DNA of 64,000 nt, taken from NCBI GenBank assembly GCA_021819105.1, contig JAKASK010000002.1, positions 22,992-86,991 of the forward strand, read 5' to 3'. The translations under genes and the position numbers were made by a program. How positions within the stretch are numbered: position 1 is the first letter of the stretch; each line of letters begins with the position of its first letter. The stretch comes from an archaeon (GTDB lineage: Archaea > Thermoproteota > Nitrososphaeria > Nitrososphaerales > Gagatemarchaeaceae). Under the pieces are notes generated by a model. The model was given only the letters and a program-made list of their open reading frames with translations. It was not told the DNA's origin and did not search any database. Shown here piece after piece: positions 34,692-43,932 of this stretch.

Positions 34692-35824
34692 TGGGCCCTG
34701 GCCAACTCCTTTCTCGAGATCAGCATGCGCAGTACTTCGGAGGTCCCCTCCCCTATTGTGAGGAGCCGGGCGTCCCTCCAGTGCCTGTGGAGGTCGTCGG
34801 TGGTGTAGCCGTAGCCGCCGTGTATCTGGATGGCTTCGTCGCAGGCTTTCAGGGACATCTCAGTTGCGAAGACCTTCGCCTGAGACGCTTCTGAGGCGTA
34901 GTCGCCTCCGAGCTCCTTGACCCTCGCGGCGTAGAGGTACAGGAGCCTCCCTGCGCTGATGCCCGTCTTCATGTCCGCTATCTTCTCCCTGATCAGCTGG
35001 AAGTCAGAGATAGTTTTACCGAACGCCTTCCTCGACCGGGCGTAGGCGACGGACTTGTTGTAAGCAATCTGGGAAATCCCGACGTTGAGCGCGGCGACGA
35101 CTATCCTGGCGCCGTGGAGTATCTCCTTGGCGTACTCGCCCCCCTGCCCCTCCTCCCCCAGCAGGTTCTCCTCTGGGACCCGGCAGCCTTCGAATACCAC
35201 CTCGGAGGTCCTCGACCCTCTCATCCCGAGCTTCTTCAGGTCGCCGCCGAACTTCAGCCCGGGGCTTGGAGCCTCCAGGAGGAAGCACGAGGGACCTTTC
35301 TTTGTCTTCGCGAAGACCAAGTAGAGGCCGGCCTCCCCGGCGTTTGTGATGAACATCTTCGATCCGTTGATCGTGAACTCCCCTCCCTTCCTCTCCGCGG
35401 TCGTGGCCATGGAGCCGGAGTCGGAGCCGGAGGCTGGCTCGGTAAGGGCAAACGAAGCGAGGGTCTTGCCTGTAATGACGCCCCTCAGGTACTTTTCCCG
35501 CTGGCTTGCGTTCCCGAACCGCAGGAGTCCTTCAGCCACGGCGTTGTGTATCTCGACGCTCAGGGCGACGGAGGCGTCGGCGGAGCCGAGGAGCTCCACG
35601 GCAGTGGCGTAGACCGAGAACGGGAGACCGAGGCCGCCGTGCTCTGCCGGGAACGGGATCAGGGTCATCCCCTGCTCGAAAAGGGCCCTCCGCGGCCCGG
35701 CGATCGATGCGCCGCCTGCGTCCAGCTTGGGGGAGAGTGGAAGGATCTCCTTCTCCATGAACGCCCCGAGGGACGAAAGGACCTCGGAGTACTCCTGGTG
35801 GCGTCCCGGGTGGAGCATCTCCAT
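34688..35824 (-). CDS. acyl-CoA dehydrogenase
   Basis: 378 residues from ATG 35824; a TTG at 35857 is possible, with GATTAAATCC upstream. FALTEPASGSDSGSM and FITNAGEAGLYLVFAKT form the FAD site. The catalytic Glu lies in LTIGEGTSEVLRML, with the QIHGGYGYTTD region before it. It introduces a double bond into acyl-CoA and reduces ETF. First gene of the acyl-CoA dehydrogenase/ETF/Fe-S operon. Chain-length preference cannot be read. Confidence 0.94.
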   Translation of the reverse strand: MEMLHPGRHQEYSEVLSSLGAFMEKEILPLSPKLDAGGASIAGPRRALFEQGMTLIPFPAEHGGLGLPFSVYATAVELLGSADASVALSVEIHNAVAEGLLRFGNASQREKYLRGVITGKTLASFALTEPASGSDSGSMATTAERKGGEFTINGSKMFITNAGEAGLYLVFAKTKKGPSCFLLEAPSPGLKFGGDLKKLGMRGSRTSEVVFEGCRVPEENLLGEEGQGGEYAKEILHGARIVVAALNVGISQIAYNKSVAYARSRKAFGKTISDFQLIREKIADMKTGISAGRLLYLYAARVKELGGDYASEASQAKVFATEMSLKACDEAIQIHGGYGYTTDDLHRHWRDARLLTIGEGTSEVLRMLISRKELARAQ

Positions 35825-35951
35825 CAGTCGCCTGTGCTCGGAGGTGTAGATCGCCAAGTTGGGGGCGAAGCCTGCGCGGATTCCGGGTGGATTTAATCGT
35901 TCTTTGCTGAGACAACAATTCCTAAAAGTGCAACCTTGGGCCGCCGGCACC

Positions 35952-37331
35952 ATGGACATGGCCGGCCGCCTGGCAGAATACGCGCTTTCCGTGAAGTTCC
36001 GGACCCTCGACGCGAGGACGGTCAAAGAGATGAAGGCCAGGACGGTGGACGCCCTGGGCTGCGCCATCGGCGCCTACGACGAGGAGCCGGTGTCCTTTGC
36101 CCGGAAGTTCGCGTCCAGGGCCGCCGGAGGCGGGCCGTCCACCCTCCTGGGGACCTCGAAGTCTTCGCCGCCGCCGGTCGCGACTTTCGTCAACGGGCTG
36201 ATGATCAGGTACTTCGACTTCAACGACACCTATCTTTCGAAGGAGCCGGCCCATCCGAGCGACAACCTCGCCCCCTGCCTGGCCGTATCTCAGGCCGAGG
36301 GAAGAGACGGGAAGGAGCTCCTGGCTGCCGCTGTAGTTGCCTACGAGGTCCAGTGCAGGCTCTGCGACGCTGCCGATATCAGGCACAGGGGGTGGGACCA
36401 CGTCAACTACGGGCTCGTTTCGTCTTCGCTGGCAGCGGCGAAGCTCATGGGCCTCGGGTTGGCCCAGGCGGTCCACTCGGTGAACATCGCGCTGAACGGC
36501 CACATAGCGATGAGGCAGGTGAGGGCCGGAGAGCTGTCCATGTGGAAGGGGGCCTCGTTCGCCAACGCCGCCAGGAACGCCGTCTTCGCAGCCATGCTCG
36601 CCAGGGAGGGAATGACTGGCCCCTCGCCGATCTTCGAAGGCGAGATGGGGTTCTTCAACCAGGTCTCGGGGCCGTTCGACCTAGACACCCGGGGGTTCGG
36701 AGGGAAGGGGGGCAAGTTCAGAGTGGCGGACACCTACCTGAAGTACTGGCCGGCGGAGTACCACGCACAGACAGCCGTGTGGGCCGCCCTTGAGATCCGC
36801 AAGAAGGTGAGTGACATGGAGAGGGTCGAGTCGGTGCTGGTGGAGACCCACGAAGCAGGCTACACGATCCTCGGGAAGGACAGGGAGAAATGGGCCCCCC
36901 GGACGAAGGAGACCGCCGACCACAGCCTGCCCTTCATGGTCGGGATGGCGCTCCTGCACGGGACTGTCGACAACTCCACCTACGGGGCGGCCAGCCTCGA
37001 TGACCCTGCCAACCTCGCGTTCGTGAGGAAGGTGAGGGTCGTGGAGGACCCGGCGCTGACCGCCGCCTACCCGAAAGCCATGCCGAACAGGATAACGGTC
37101 AGGGTAAAGGGTGGAAGGGGGGCCAGCGCCCAGGTCGACGTGCCGAGGGGGCATCCGGGGAACCCGATGTCGAAGGAGGAGATCGAAGCGAAGTTCCTAC
37201 GGCTTGCATCGGGCAAGGTCAGGGACCAGGAGGCAAGGGAGGCTCTTGGGCGCCTGTGGAAGCTGGAGGAAGAAAGGGAGCTGGGAGGGGTGCTTTCACT
37301 GCTGCGGGTCGGCGGGCACTCCAAGGCTTAA
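35952..37331 (+). CDS. MmgE/PrpD-family protein (2-methylcitrate dehydratase type)
   Basis: 459 residues from ATG 35952, with a CTAAAAG box about 27 nt upstream. It begins LAEYALSVKFRTLDARTVKEM. Family segments are FVNGLMIRYFDFNDTYLSKEPAHPSDN and YLKYWPAEYHAQTAVWAAL, with RFxD metal/substrate residues. MmgE/PrpD enzymes include 2-methylcitrate dehydratase and related iminodisuccinate or aconitate-isomerase-type enzymes. No methylcitrate synthase is nearby, so propionate catabolism is possible but unproven. Confidence 0.83.
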   Translation: MDMAGRLAEYALSVKFRTLDARTVKEMKARTVDALGCAIGAYDEEPVSFARKFASRAAGGGPSTLLGTSKSSPPPVATFVNGLMIRYFDFNDTYLSKEPAHPSDNLAPCLAVSQAEGRDGKELLAAAVVAYEVQCRLCDAADIRHRGWDHVNYGLVSSSLAAAKLMGLGLAQAVHSVNIALNGHIAMRQVRAGELSMWKGASFANAARNAVFAAMLAREGMTGPSPIFEGEMGFFNQVSGPFDLDTRGFGGKGGKFRVADTYLKYWPAEYHAQTAVWAALEIRKKVSDMERVESVLVETHEAGYTILGKDREKWAPRTKETADHSLPFMVGMALLHGTVDNSTYGAASLDDPANLAFVRKVRVVEDPALTAAYPKAMPNRITVRVKGGRGASAQVDVPRGHPGNPMSKEEIEAKFLRLASGKVRDQEAREALGRLWKLEEERELGGVLSLLRVGGHSKA

Positions 37332-37356
37332 AGCGAGACGGCGGAAGGGAAAGGTT

Positions 37357-38352
37357 GTGAAGCTCGCCCTGGGTTTCAATCCGGTCCTGGGGATAAGGGA
37401 GTCTGCGAAGATAGCCTCTCGGGCCGAGAAGCTGGGCTTCGACTCCGTCTGGATGCACGAGAGCCTGTTCCAGCGCGACGTGGTCACCTACCTCTCGGCG
37501 ATGGCCTCTGCCACCCACCGCATTCGCCTGGGATCGGGGGTGATCAATACGTTCACGCGCCACCCGGTGACGGCGGCGACCACGTTCGCGACCCTCTCCG
37601 AGCTGTCTGAGGGCCGGGTGAACCTCGGCCTCGGGGTCGGGAGCTTCCCGACCATCCCGCTCATCGGGGAGCAGATTTTCCCGGTGAAGAAGACCAGGCC
37701 CCTGCGCAGGGTCAAGGAGTACGTCGACGTGGTGAAGATGGTCTGGGAAGGAGACAGGGTGGAGTTCGACGGCGAGTTCTTCCACGTGCACAACCTGACC
37801 ATGGGATTCAAGGCGGAGGCGGACATACCGATCTACATCGCCTCGCTCTCCCCGCAGACCCAAGCATTCGCTGCGACGGTCGCCGACGGCGTAATCCTCT
37901 CTCCTGCGCTCAACACAGCATGGGGGACGAGGCGAATGGTGGAGAACGTCGAAAGGGGAGAGGCGAAGAGAGGGCGCCAGGTCGAACGGGCGTCGTACAT
38001 GCTCACGTCTCTGGACCCCGACCCGGAGAAGGCGGCGGGGGCGGTGAGAGACTACTACTTCTTCGTCTATCAGCTCTCCGAGGTGGTCAAGGCTGAGGTG
38101 CTCGCCCCCTACGGGGTCACAGATGAGTCGCTCCGGCCGATGAAGGAGGCCTGGAAGAGGGGGGACGTCCCCGAAGCGAAGAGGCTCATCCCCGACCGGG
38201 CGATAGAGGTGCTCACCGTCTCGGGGACCGGAGACCACGCGGCCGAGAGGCTGAAGGAGTACGCAAGGGAGGGGGTGACCCTCCCGATTGCCATGCCGAT
38301 AGGGAACGTCGAGTACACGATGGAACAGCTATCGAGGGTCGTCGGCCCGTAG
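37357..38352 (+). CDS. luciferase-like (LLM) flavin/F420-dependent oxidoreductase
   Basis: 331 residues from GTG 37357, with CTTAAAG 27 nt upstream. It begins LALGFNPVLGIRESAKIA and has EKLGFDSVWMHESLF, SEGRVNLGLGVGSF and ADIPIYIASLSPQTQ, which are LLM-fold features. The GVGSF/MER-like pattern suggests use of F420 or FMN; the substrate is unknown. It is 25 bp after the PrpD-like gene. Confidence 0.87.
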   Translation: MKLALGFNPVLGIRESAKIASRAEKLGFDSVWMHESLFQRDVVTYLSAMASATHRIRLGSGVINTFTRHPVTAATTFATLSELSEGRVNLGLGVGSFPTIPLIGEQIFPVKKTRPLRRVKEYVDVVKMVWEGDRVEFDGEFFHVHNLTMGFKAEADIPIYIASLSPQTQAFAATVADGVILSPALNTAWGTRRMVENVERGEAKRGRQVERASYMLTSLDPDPEKAAGAVRDYYFFVYQLSEVVKAEVLAPYGVTDESLRPMKEAWKRGDVPEAKRLIPDRAIEVLTVSGTGDHAAERLKEYAREGVTLPIAMPIGNVEYTMEQLSRVVGP

Positions 38353-38357
38353 CGGAG

Positions 38358-39260
38358 CTAGAGCGGGAGATAGAGCGGCAGGAAGAGCGAAAGCACCAGC
38401 GATGCCATGTAGAGCAGGGCGAACTTGAACGCCAGCGCCGCGGTCCTGGGGTCGGCGGTGTCCGGTATCTGGCCATTGAACATCCGGACGAGGCTCCTGG
38501 CGGCCGGAGCTGTCACGAGGACTACTGCCGACCAGACCGGGAGGAGCTTGACGATGATGCCCACCAGCACCAGCGAGTACGCTGCGGCCAGGAGCGCCGC
38601 GTACAGCCTCTCTGACCTTTCGGCGCCGAGGGCCACGGCCAGCGTCCTAGTGTTGACGGAGCCGTCGTAGGCTATGTCCCTGATGTTGTTGGCCAGGAGG
38701 ACCAGGGCTACGAAGAGGCCGATGGGGAGCGCTGCCGCCAAGGGGGTCCAGGAGAACTGGCCGGTCTGGACCATGAAGGCTCCCGCAGGGATCAGCAGCC
38801 CCCACATGGCGAACACCGTGGCCTCTCCGAGGGCGTGGGCCTTCAGGACGACTGGGTCGGCGGTATAGAGGACGCTCCCGGCTATGCCGACGGCGATTAC
38901 GAACATCACTGAGACGCTGCTCACCAGGGCGAGGTAGAGACCTGCCGCGAGGGTGAGGGCGTAGAGGAAGATAGAGATTCCAAGGATGGTGGACAGCGGC
39001 GCCTGGCCGAAAGCGGCGGGGTGGAGGCGGTACTTCGTTGTTGGCGCTCCTCCCTTGTCCACCCCGTGTTTCACGTCGAAGAAGTCGTTCAGGACGTTGG
39101 TGGCAGCATGAAAGGCGACCATCCCTGCGAGCGTCAGGAGGTAGAGGAGGGGGCTGAAGGCCCCTGTGACCGCTGCCATGAGGGTCCCCATGGTGACGGA
39201 CGAGAATGTCATCGTGAACGACCAGGGCCTGGTCGAGATGAATGCGGTCCTGAAATCCAA
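38358..39260 (-). CDS. UbiA-family prenyltransferase (MenA-like)
   Basis: 300 residues from TTG 39260, with a GTTAAAG box 29 nt upstream. Eight to nine membrane helices. The two aspartate motifs are NVLNDFFDVKHGVD and NNIRDIAYDG. The start RTAFISTRPWSFTMTF matches MenA (1,4-dihydroxy-2-naphthoate prenyltransferase). It attaches a prenyl chain to an aromatic acceptor, plausibly in menaquinone synthesis, which fits the ETF-quinone module next door. Other men genes are not in the window. Confidence 0.83.
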   Translation of the reverse strand: MDFRTAFISTRPWSFTMTFSSVTMGTLMAAVTGAFSPLLYLLTLAGMVAFHAATNVLNDFFDVKHGVDKGGAPTTKYRLHPAAFGQAPLSTILGISIFLYALTLAAGLYLALVSSVSVMFVIAVGIAGSVLYTADPVVLKAHALGEATVFAMWGLLIPAGAFMVQTGQFSWTPLAAALPIGLFVALVLLANNIRDIAYDGSVNTRTLAVALGAERSERLYAALLAAAYSLVLVGIIVKLLPVWSAVVLVTAPAARSLVRMFNGQIPDTADPRTAALAFKFALLYMASLVLSLFLPLYLPL

Positions 39261-39357
39261 GACAGTGGGGCATCGATGGGCTCGGCTTTAACGATAGCAG
39301 TAGAGCCGAAGGCGCCCGGAAGCGGGTTTATCCGAAGCGCCCCGCCACCCCGGCCCG

Positions 39358-39975
39358 TTGGACTCGTTCGGCAGGCTCGCCCTGGGCCTCGCCGCCGTGG
39401 TCTCCTCGATGGTCGTACTGTTCGCCGTCCCGGCGGGCTACTTCGTCGCCGCCACCTTCAGCGCGACCTCGGTGATGGTCGCGGCGGCCTATGCGCTGGG
39501 AGCCCTGCGCGTCCCCCATGGAGCAAAGCCGTTCGCCATCGCCGTCGGGGTCGCGAGCGCAGTCGCCCTGTATCTGGTATTCTATGCGGGGGCGGTCGCC
39601 ATCGACCTGTTCCACCCACTGGGCATCACGTCGGCGTCGGAGTCCTCGATATATTCGCTGATCTCCTCTCCGTCGAACCCGGTCTACCTGCAGGCGGGGG
39701 TCCTACTGTTCGACTCCGCAGGGTACGAGTCATTCTTCCGTGGGGTCCTGCAGAAGAGGCTGACGCCCCGCTTGGGGGTCGGGTCAGCGCCGGCGGTCGC
39801 GCTGTTCGACGCTGCACTGCATCTGGTCACCCTGAACCCCGTCTGGGTCGGAGCGACCTTCGTGACCGACCTCGTGTGGGGGTTGACCTACCACTACGGA
39901 AGGGGGACCCAGGCGAGCTTCGCAAGCCACTTCCTGTGGGACCTGGCGATATTCATAGTCAGACCCGTGATGTGA
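39358..39975 (+). CDS. CPBP (CAAX protease/bacteriocin-processing)-like membrane protein
   Basis: 205 residues from TTG 39358 with a TTTATC box 28 nt upstream. Six to seven helices. The CPBP motifs are present but changed: GYESFFRGVLQ where family members have EExxxR (Tyr123 in place of the first Glu), FDAALHLVTL for the His motif, and SHFLWD for the last His. The family includes intramembrane glutamic/metallo proteases. Loss of the first Glu may mean lost or altered activity. Confidence 0.68.
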   Translation: MDSFGRLALGLAAVVSSMVVLFAVPAGYFVAATFSATSVMVAAAYALGALRVPHGAKPFAIAVGVASAVALYLVFYAGAVAIDLFHPLGITSASESSIYSLISSPSNPVYLQAGVLLFDSAGYESFFRGVLQKRLTPRLGVGSAPAVALFDAALHLVTLNPVWVGATFVTDLVWGLTYHYGRGTQASFASHFLWDLAIFIVRPVM

Positions 39976-40031
39976 AGCCTCCCTCCGGGGGGGTTCCGCT
40001 TATAACCGGACAGGGGCCGGCTCGGGCCAAC

Positions 40032-41987
40032 TTGCCCCAGGGAAGGCTGCTCTGGCAACCCGAATCCGGCTACGTCCGCAGGACGAACATGCACGCATAC
40101 GCGAAGTGGCTGGAGAGCCGGGGCCTGGGGTTCGACAGCTACGACGAAATCTGGAAGTGGAGCGTCGAGGACCTCGAGGGGTTCTGGGGCTCCATCTGGA
40201 AGTACTTCGAGCTGGCAGATGCAGACTATCCGGTCCTGGCAGAGCGGAAGATGCCGGGGGCCCGGTGGTTCGAGGGGTCGGAGGTCAACTTCGCCGAGAG
40301 GGTGTTCCACAAGCACAGGGAAGGGGTCGCGATCATAGCGAAGTCGGAGAAAAGGTCCGAGCGGACCCTGACTTGGCAGGAGCTCGAGAAGAAGGTCGGG
40401 GCGTTGGCGGCCAGCCTGAAGGAGATGGGGGTGGGCCAGGGAGACAGGGTCGCCGCCTACCTACCGAACGCCCCCGAGGCGGTGGTCGCCCTGCTCGCCT
40501 GCGCCAGCATCGGCGCCATCTGGTCATGCTGCTCTCCAGACTTCGGTGCCCCCGCCGTGGTCGACAGGTTCAGCCAGATCCAGCCCAAGGTCCTCATCGC
40601 CACGGACGGCTACGGCTACGGGGGGAAGTGGTTCGACCGGACGGAAGCCGTCGCAGCCATATCAGGGTCCCTCCCTACGCTGAAGAAGGTAGTGGGGGTG
40701 GCCGCGAGGTCGACCAGCAACCCCCTCCCCGGCTCGGTCTCCTGGGATGACGCCGTCGCCGGCGCAGCAAGACCCGAATTCGAGTCCCTCCCCTTCGACC
40801 ACCCGCTCTGGATCCTGTACTCGTCAGGGACCACTGGGCTGCCGAAGCCCATAGTCCACGGCCACGGTGGCATCCTCGTCGAGCTCTCAAAGGCGGTCTC
40901 CCTCCACAGTGACATCAGGGAGCAGGACCGCTTCTTTTGGTTCACGACCACCGGATGGATGATGTGGAACTATCTGGTGGGAGGGCTGCTGCACGGAGCG
41001 TCACTGGTGCTCTACAACGGGAGCCCCTCATACCCTGACCTCGACGCCCTCTGGGACCTTGTCGACAGGACGGAGACGGCATACATGGGAGGGAGCGCAC
41101 CCTACTTCGCTTCCTGTGCCAAGGCGGGCCTGCAGCCGAAGTCCTCGCGCGGGCTCAAGAAGCTCAGGGGCATCGGCTCCACCGGGTCGCCCCTCTCCCC
41201 CGAGACCTTCGAGTGGGCCTACGCCGGGGTCAAGGAGAACCTGTGGCTCGCTTCGATGAGCGGCGGGACCGACGTGTGCACCGCCTTCGTCGGGGGGTCT
41301 CCGACGCTCCCTGTCTACTCGGGGGAGATCCAGTGCAGGTGCCTGGGAGCCAAGGTGGAGGCCTACGACGAGAGCGGCGCCCCGGTCGTTGGCCAGGTCG
41401 GGGAGCTTGTGGTCACCGAGCCGCTCCCCAGCATGCCTCTCTATCTCTGGGGGGACAGCGACGGCAGCAGGTACGCGGAGAGCTACTTCGCCATGTATCC
41501 TGGAGTGTGGAGGCACGGGGACTGGATAGAGATCACTAGGCGCGGCACCTGCATCATATTCGGACGGTCGGATGCGACGATCAAGCGACTGGGGGTGAGA
41601 ATCGGGACCAGCGAGATCTACAGGGCGGTGGAGGCCGTCCCCGAGGTCAGCGACTCCCTGGCGGTCGACCTCCCCGGAGAAGGGGGCAGCGGCAGGCTGG
41701 TGCTGTTCGTCGCCCTCGCGAAAGGGGAGAAGTTGGACCAGGAGCTGGAGGCGAAGATCAGGGCGAAGGTGCGGTCGGACCTGTCGCCGAGGTACGTCCC
41801 CGACGAGATCATCGAAGCGCCCTCGGTCCCCAGGACTCTGAACGGCAAGAAGCTGGAGGTCCCCACCAAGAGGGTACTCATGGGTGAAGACCCTTCGAAG
41901 GTCGTCAACAGGGACTCGGTCGCAGACCCCGCCTCCATGGACTTCTATGCTGGCCTCGCGGGGAAGGTCGGACGCAGGGCGGCCTAG
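40032..41987 (+). CDS. acetoacetyl-CoA synthetase (acyl-CoA synthetase family)
   Basis: 651 residues from TTG 40032, the usual length of acetoacetyl-CoA synthetase. A CTTATAAC box lies 29 nt upstream. AMP-binding motifs are ILYSSGTTGLPKPIVHGHGG, GGTDVCTAF, WRHGDWIEITRRG and the C-terminal RTLNGKKLEVPTK. NFAERVFHKHREGVAI and TTTGWMMWNYLVGGLL are typical of this subfamily. It activates acetoacetate (or a related acid) to its CoA ester. Confidence 0.88.
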   Translation: MPQGRLLWQPESGYVRRTNMHAYAKWLESRGLGFDSYDEIWKWSVEDLEGFWGSIWKYFELADADYPVLAERKMPGARWFEGSEVNFAERVFHKHREGVAIIAKSEKRSERTLTWQELEKKVGALAASLKEMGVGQGDRVAAYLPNAPEAVVALLACASIGAIWSCCSPDFGAPAVVDRFSQIQPKVLIATDGYGYGGKWFDRTEAVAAISGSLPTLKKVVGVAARSTSNPLPGSVSWDDAVAGAARPEFESLPFDHPLWILYSSGTTGLPKPIVHGHGGILVELSKAVSLHSDIREQDRFFWFTTTGWMMWNYLVGGLLHGASLVLYNGSPSYPDLDALWDLVDRTETAYMGGSAPYFASCAKAGLQPKSSRGLKKLRGIGSTGSPLSPETFEWAYAGVKENLWLASMSGGTDVCTAFVGGSPTLPVYSGEIQCRCLGAKVEAYDESGAPVVGQVGELVVTEPLPSMPLYLWGDSDGSRYAESYFAMYPGVWRHGDWIEITRRGTCIIFGRSDATIKRLGVRIGTSEIYRAVEAVPEVSDSLAVDLPGEGGSGRLVLFVALAKGEKLDQELEAKIRAKVRSDLSPRYVPDEIIEAPSVPRTLNGKKLEVPTKRVLMGEDPSKVVNRDSVADPASMDFYAGLAGKVGRRAA

Positions 41988-42047
41988 GGGAGCGGCGAGG
42001 CCCGCGTTCGGAAGCAGATTAATACCCACCAGGCGGCAGCGTCAGCT

Positions 42048-43400
42048 GTGCCGGGTTCTAGAAAAGTCTACATGATTTCCGGCGGGGTCACCAAGTTCGC
42101 GAAGGCCCACCCCGACATGGACTTCCGGCTGATGGTGAAGCGCGCCTTCGACTACGCGATGAAGGACGTGCCCAAGCTGAAGTCGGACGACATAGAGAGC
42201 ACCAGGATATCGTACTTTTCAGACCACTTCGCGAGGCAGCTCAAGGCCGCTTCGATGGTCCAGGACTACCTCGGGATGAACCCCAAGGACTCCAGGAGGA
42301 TAGAGTGGGGGGGCGCGACAGGAGGGCAGGCGATCCAGGCGGGGTGGGAGACGGTGGCCAGCGGCAGGAACGACGTCTGCCTTGTGGCCGGCTTTGAGAC
42401 CATGTCCCACGTGGAGACCTGGAAGGGGAACGAGTTCATCGCCCTCGCCTCGGACACCAACTTCGACTACCCGGTCGGCGGGTTCTACACCGGCTACTAC
42501 GCCCTCATGGTCCAGAGGCACATCTACGAGTACCTCAGGAAGACGAAGTTCGCCGACATCAAAGACGAGAAGAGGGCCCAGCGCGCGGCGACCGGAGAAG
42601 CGAAGAGGATCATGGCCATGGTCTCGGTCAAGAACCACGTCAACGCGCTGAACAACCCTTACTCGCAGTACCCCGAGAAGCTCTCGATGGAGGGAGCACA
42701 AGGGAGGGAGATGGTGGCGTATCCCCTGAACAGGCCGATGATCTGCACCATGAGCGACGGCGCGGCCGTGGCCGTCCTCGCGTCAGAAGAAGCGGCGTTC
42801 AAGTATACCGACCATCCGGTCCTGATCAAAGGGGTCGGCTGCGGCACCGACACCATGCGGCTGGCGGACAGGCCGCACGGCAGGGTGCCCATATTCGCCT
42901 GGGAGACCGACGAGTACTACTCGAAGCTGAAGTACCCTGGCGTCCATTCTTTCAGGGCGGGGAGGACGGCCGCCCTCGAGGCCTACAAGAACGCCGGGAT
43001 CAGAGACCCAAAGGAGGAGCTCGACTTCGTGGAGCTCCACGACGCCTACGCGAGCTCTGAGATCCAGACCTACGAGGACATCGGGCTCTGCAGGTACGGC
43101 GAAGGGTACGACTTCGTCGACCAGGGGCACCCGTTCCTCGAAGGGGTGGACTACGGCCTGGACCTCCCCAACAGGGGGACCCTGCCGGTGAACCCGTCCG
43201 GGGGCCTCATAGCCTGCGGACACCCCGTGGGCGCCACCGGCATCATGCAGGGGGTCTTCGCCTTCTGGCAGCTGCAGGGGACCATCAAGAAGCACTTCGG
43301 GAACGACCGCCTCCAGATCCGGGACGCCAACCGCGGTCTCATCCACTCCCATGCTGGGACAGGGAGCTCGGTCACGGTGACGATAATGGAGAGGGCATAG
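42048..43400 (+). CDS. thiolase-superfamily protein lacking the catalytic cysteines (DUF35 partner)
   Basis: 450 residues from GTG 42048, with ATTAATAC 26 nt upstream. The fold is thiolase/SCP-x-like: RIEWGGATGGQAIQAGWETVASG, HDAYASSEIQTYEDIGL and GGLIACGHPVGATG. At the nucleophile position (about residue 89, in WGGATGG) glycine replaces the cysteine of CASGG. At the C-terminus HAGTGSS replaces the second Cys motif. It is paired 1 nt upstream of a DUF35 gene. Cys-less thiolase-fold proteins paired with DUF35 are known as aldolases (steroid side-chain Ltp2/ChsH2). A retro-aldol or non-decarboxylating role is possible but unproven. Confidence 0.8.
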   Translation: MPGSRKVYMISGGVTKFAKAHPDMDFRLMVKRAFDYAMKDVPKLKSDDIESTRISYFSDHFARQLKAASMVQDYLGMNPKDSRRIEWGGATGGQAIQAGWETVASGRNDVCLVAGFETMSHVETWKGNEFIALASDTNFDYPVGGFYTGYYALMVQRHIYEYLRKTKFADIKDEKRAQRAATGEAKRIMAMVSVKNHVNALNNPYSQYPEKLSMEGAQGREMVAYPLNRPMICTMSDGAAVAVLASEEAAFKYTDHPVLIKGVGCGTDTMRLADRPHGRVPIFAWETDEYYSKLKYPGVHSFRAGRTAALEAYKNAGIRDPKEELDFVELHDAYASSEIQTYEDIGLCRYGEGYDFVDQGHPFLEGVDYGLDLPNRGTLPVNPSGGLIACGHPVGATGIMQGVFAFWQLQGTIKKHFGNDRLQIRDANRGLIHSHAGTGSSVTVTIMERA

Positions 43401-43401
43401 T

Positions 43402-43917
43402 TTGCCTGGTCCAAAGAAGTTCGCGAAGTTCAGGGACGTGATGAAGGAAGTCAACAGCAAGGGTGCCGCCCTCTACAAGAACCCCGTGGGCACGGAGGAC
43501 CTGGTCATCCTTTCGCCGTACTCGGTCAAGTACATCCACAGCTACGCCGAGGACTCGCCGTTCTTCCTCGGGCTCGCCAAGGGGAAGCTCCTGGGGAGCG
43601 AGTGCAAGCACTGCCACTACAGGTACGCGACGCCCCGCAGCCACTGCATGAACTGCGGCCAGGAGACCCGCTGGTTCGACCTCCCCAAGGTAGGGAGGGT
43701 CCACTCCTGGACTACCTGCTACTTCGGAAGCGAGGAGTTTCTGAAGGAGACGCCGTTCAACCTGGCGCTTATCGAGTTCGAAGGGGTCGACACGCTGCTC
43801 CTTACGAGGCTGAAGGGGGCGAAGGAGAGCGACATCTACATCGGCATGAAAGCGAAGGCGGTGTTCAGGAAGACACCTAGGTACCTGATCTCCGACGTCC
43901 ACTTCGTCCCCGCCTAG
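43402..43917 (+). CDS. DUF35 (zinc ribbon + OB-fold) partner protein
   Basis: 171 residues from TTG 43402, 1 nt after the thiolase-fold gene. A rubredoxin-like zinc ribbon lies at about residues 67-90 (ECKHCHYRYATPRSHCMNCG). An OB-fold follows (VGRVHSWTTCYFG, NLALIEFEG). DUF35 proteins bind thiolase or aldolase partners and acyl-CoA substrates. Coupling with the preceding gene supports a complex. Confidence 0.88.
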   Translation: MPGPKKFAKFRDVMKEVNSKGAALYKNPVGTEDLVILSPYSVKYIHSYAEDSPFFLGLAKGKLLGSECKHCHYRYATPRSHCMNCGQETRWFDLPKVGRVHSWTTCYFGSEEFLKETPFNLALIEFEGVDTLLLTRLKGAKESDIYIGMKAKAVFRKTPRYLISDVHFVPA

Positions 43918-43932
43918 GGTCCGAGCGCCGGG

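Noticed and set aside
39021..40031. Extension of the acetoacetyl-CoA synthetase frame upstream by 337 codons.
   Set aside because: It runs through the UbiA-like and CPBP-like genes without conserved content; the family length and the TATA spacing support TTG 40032.
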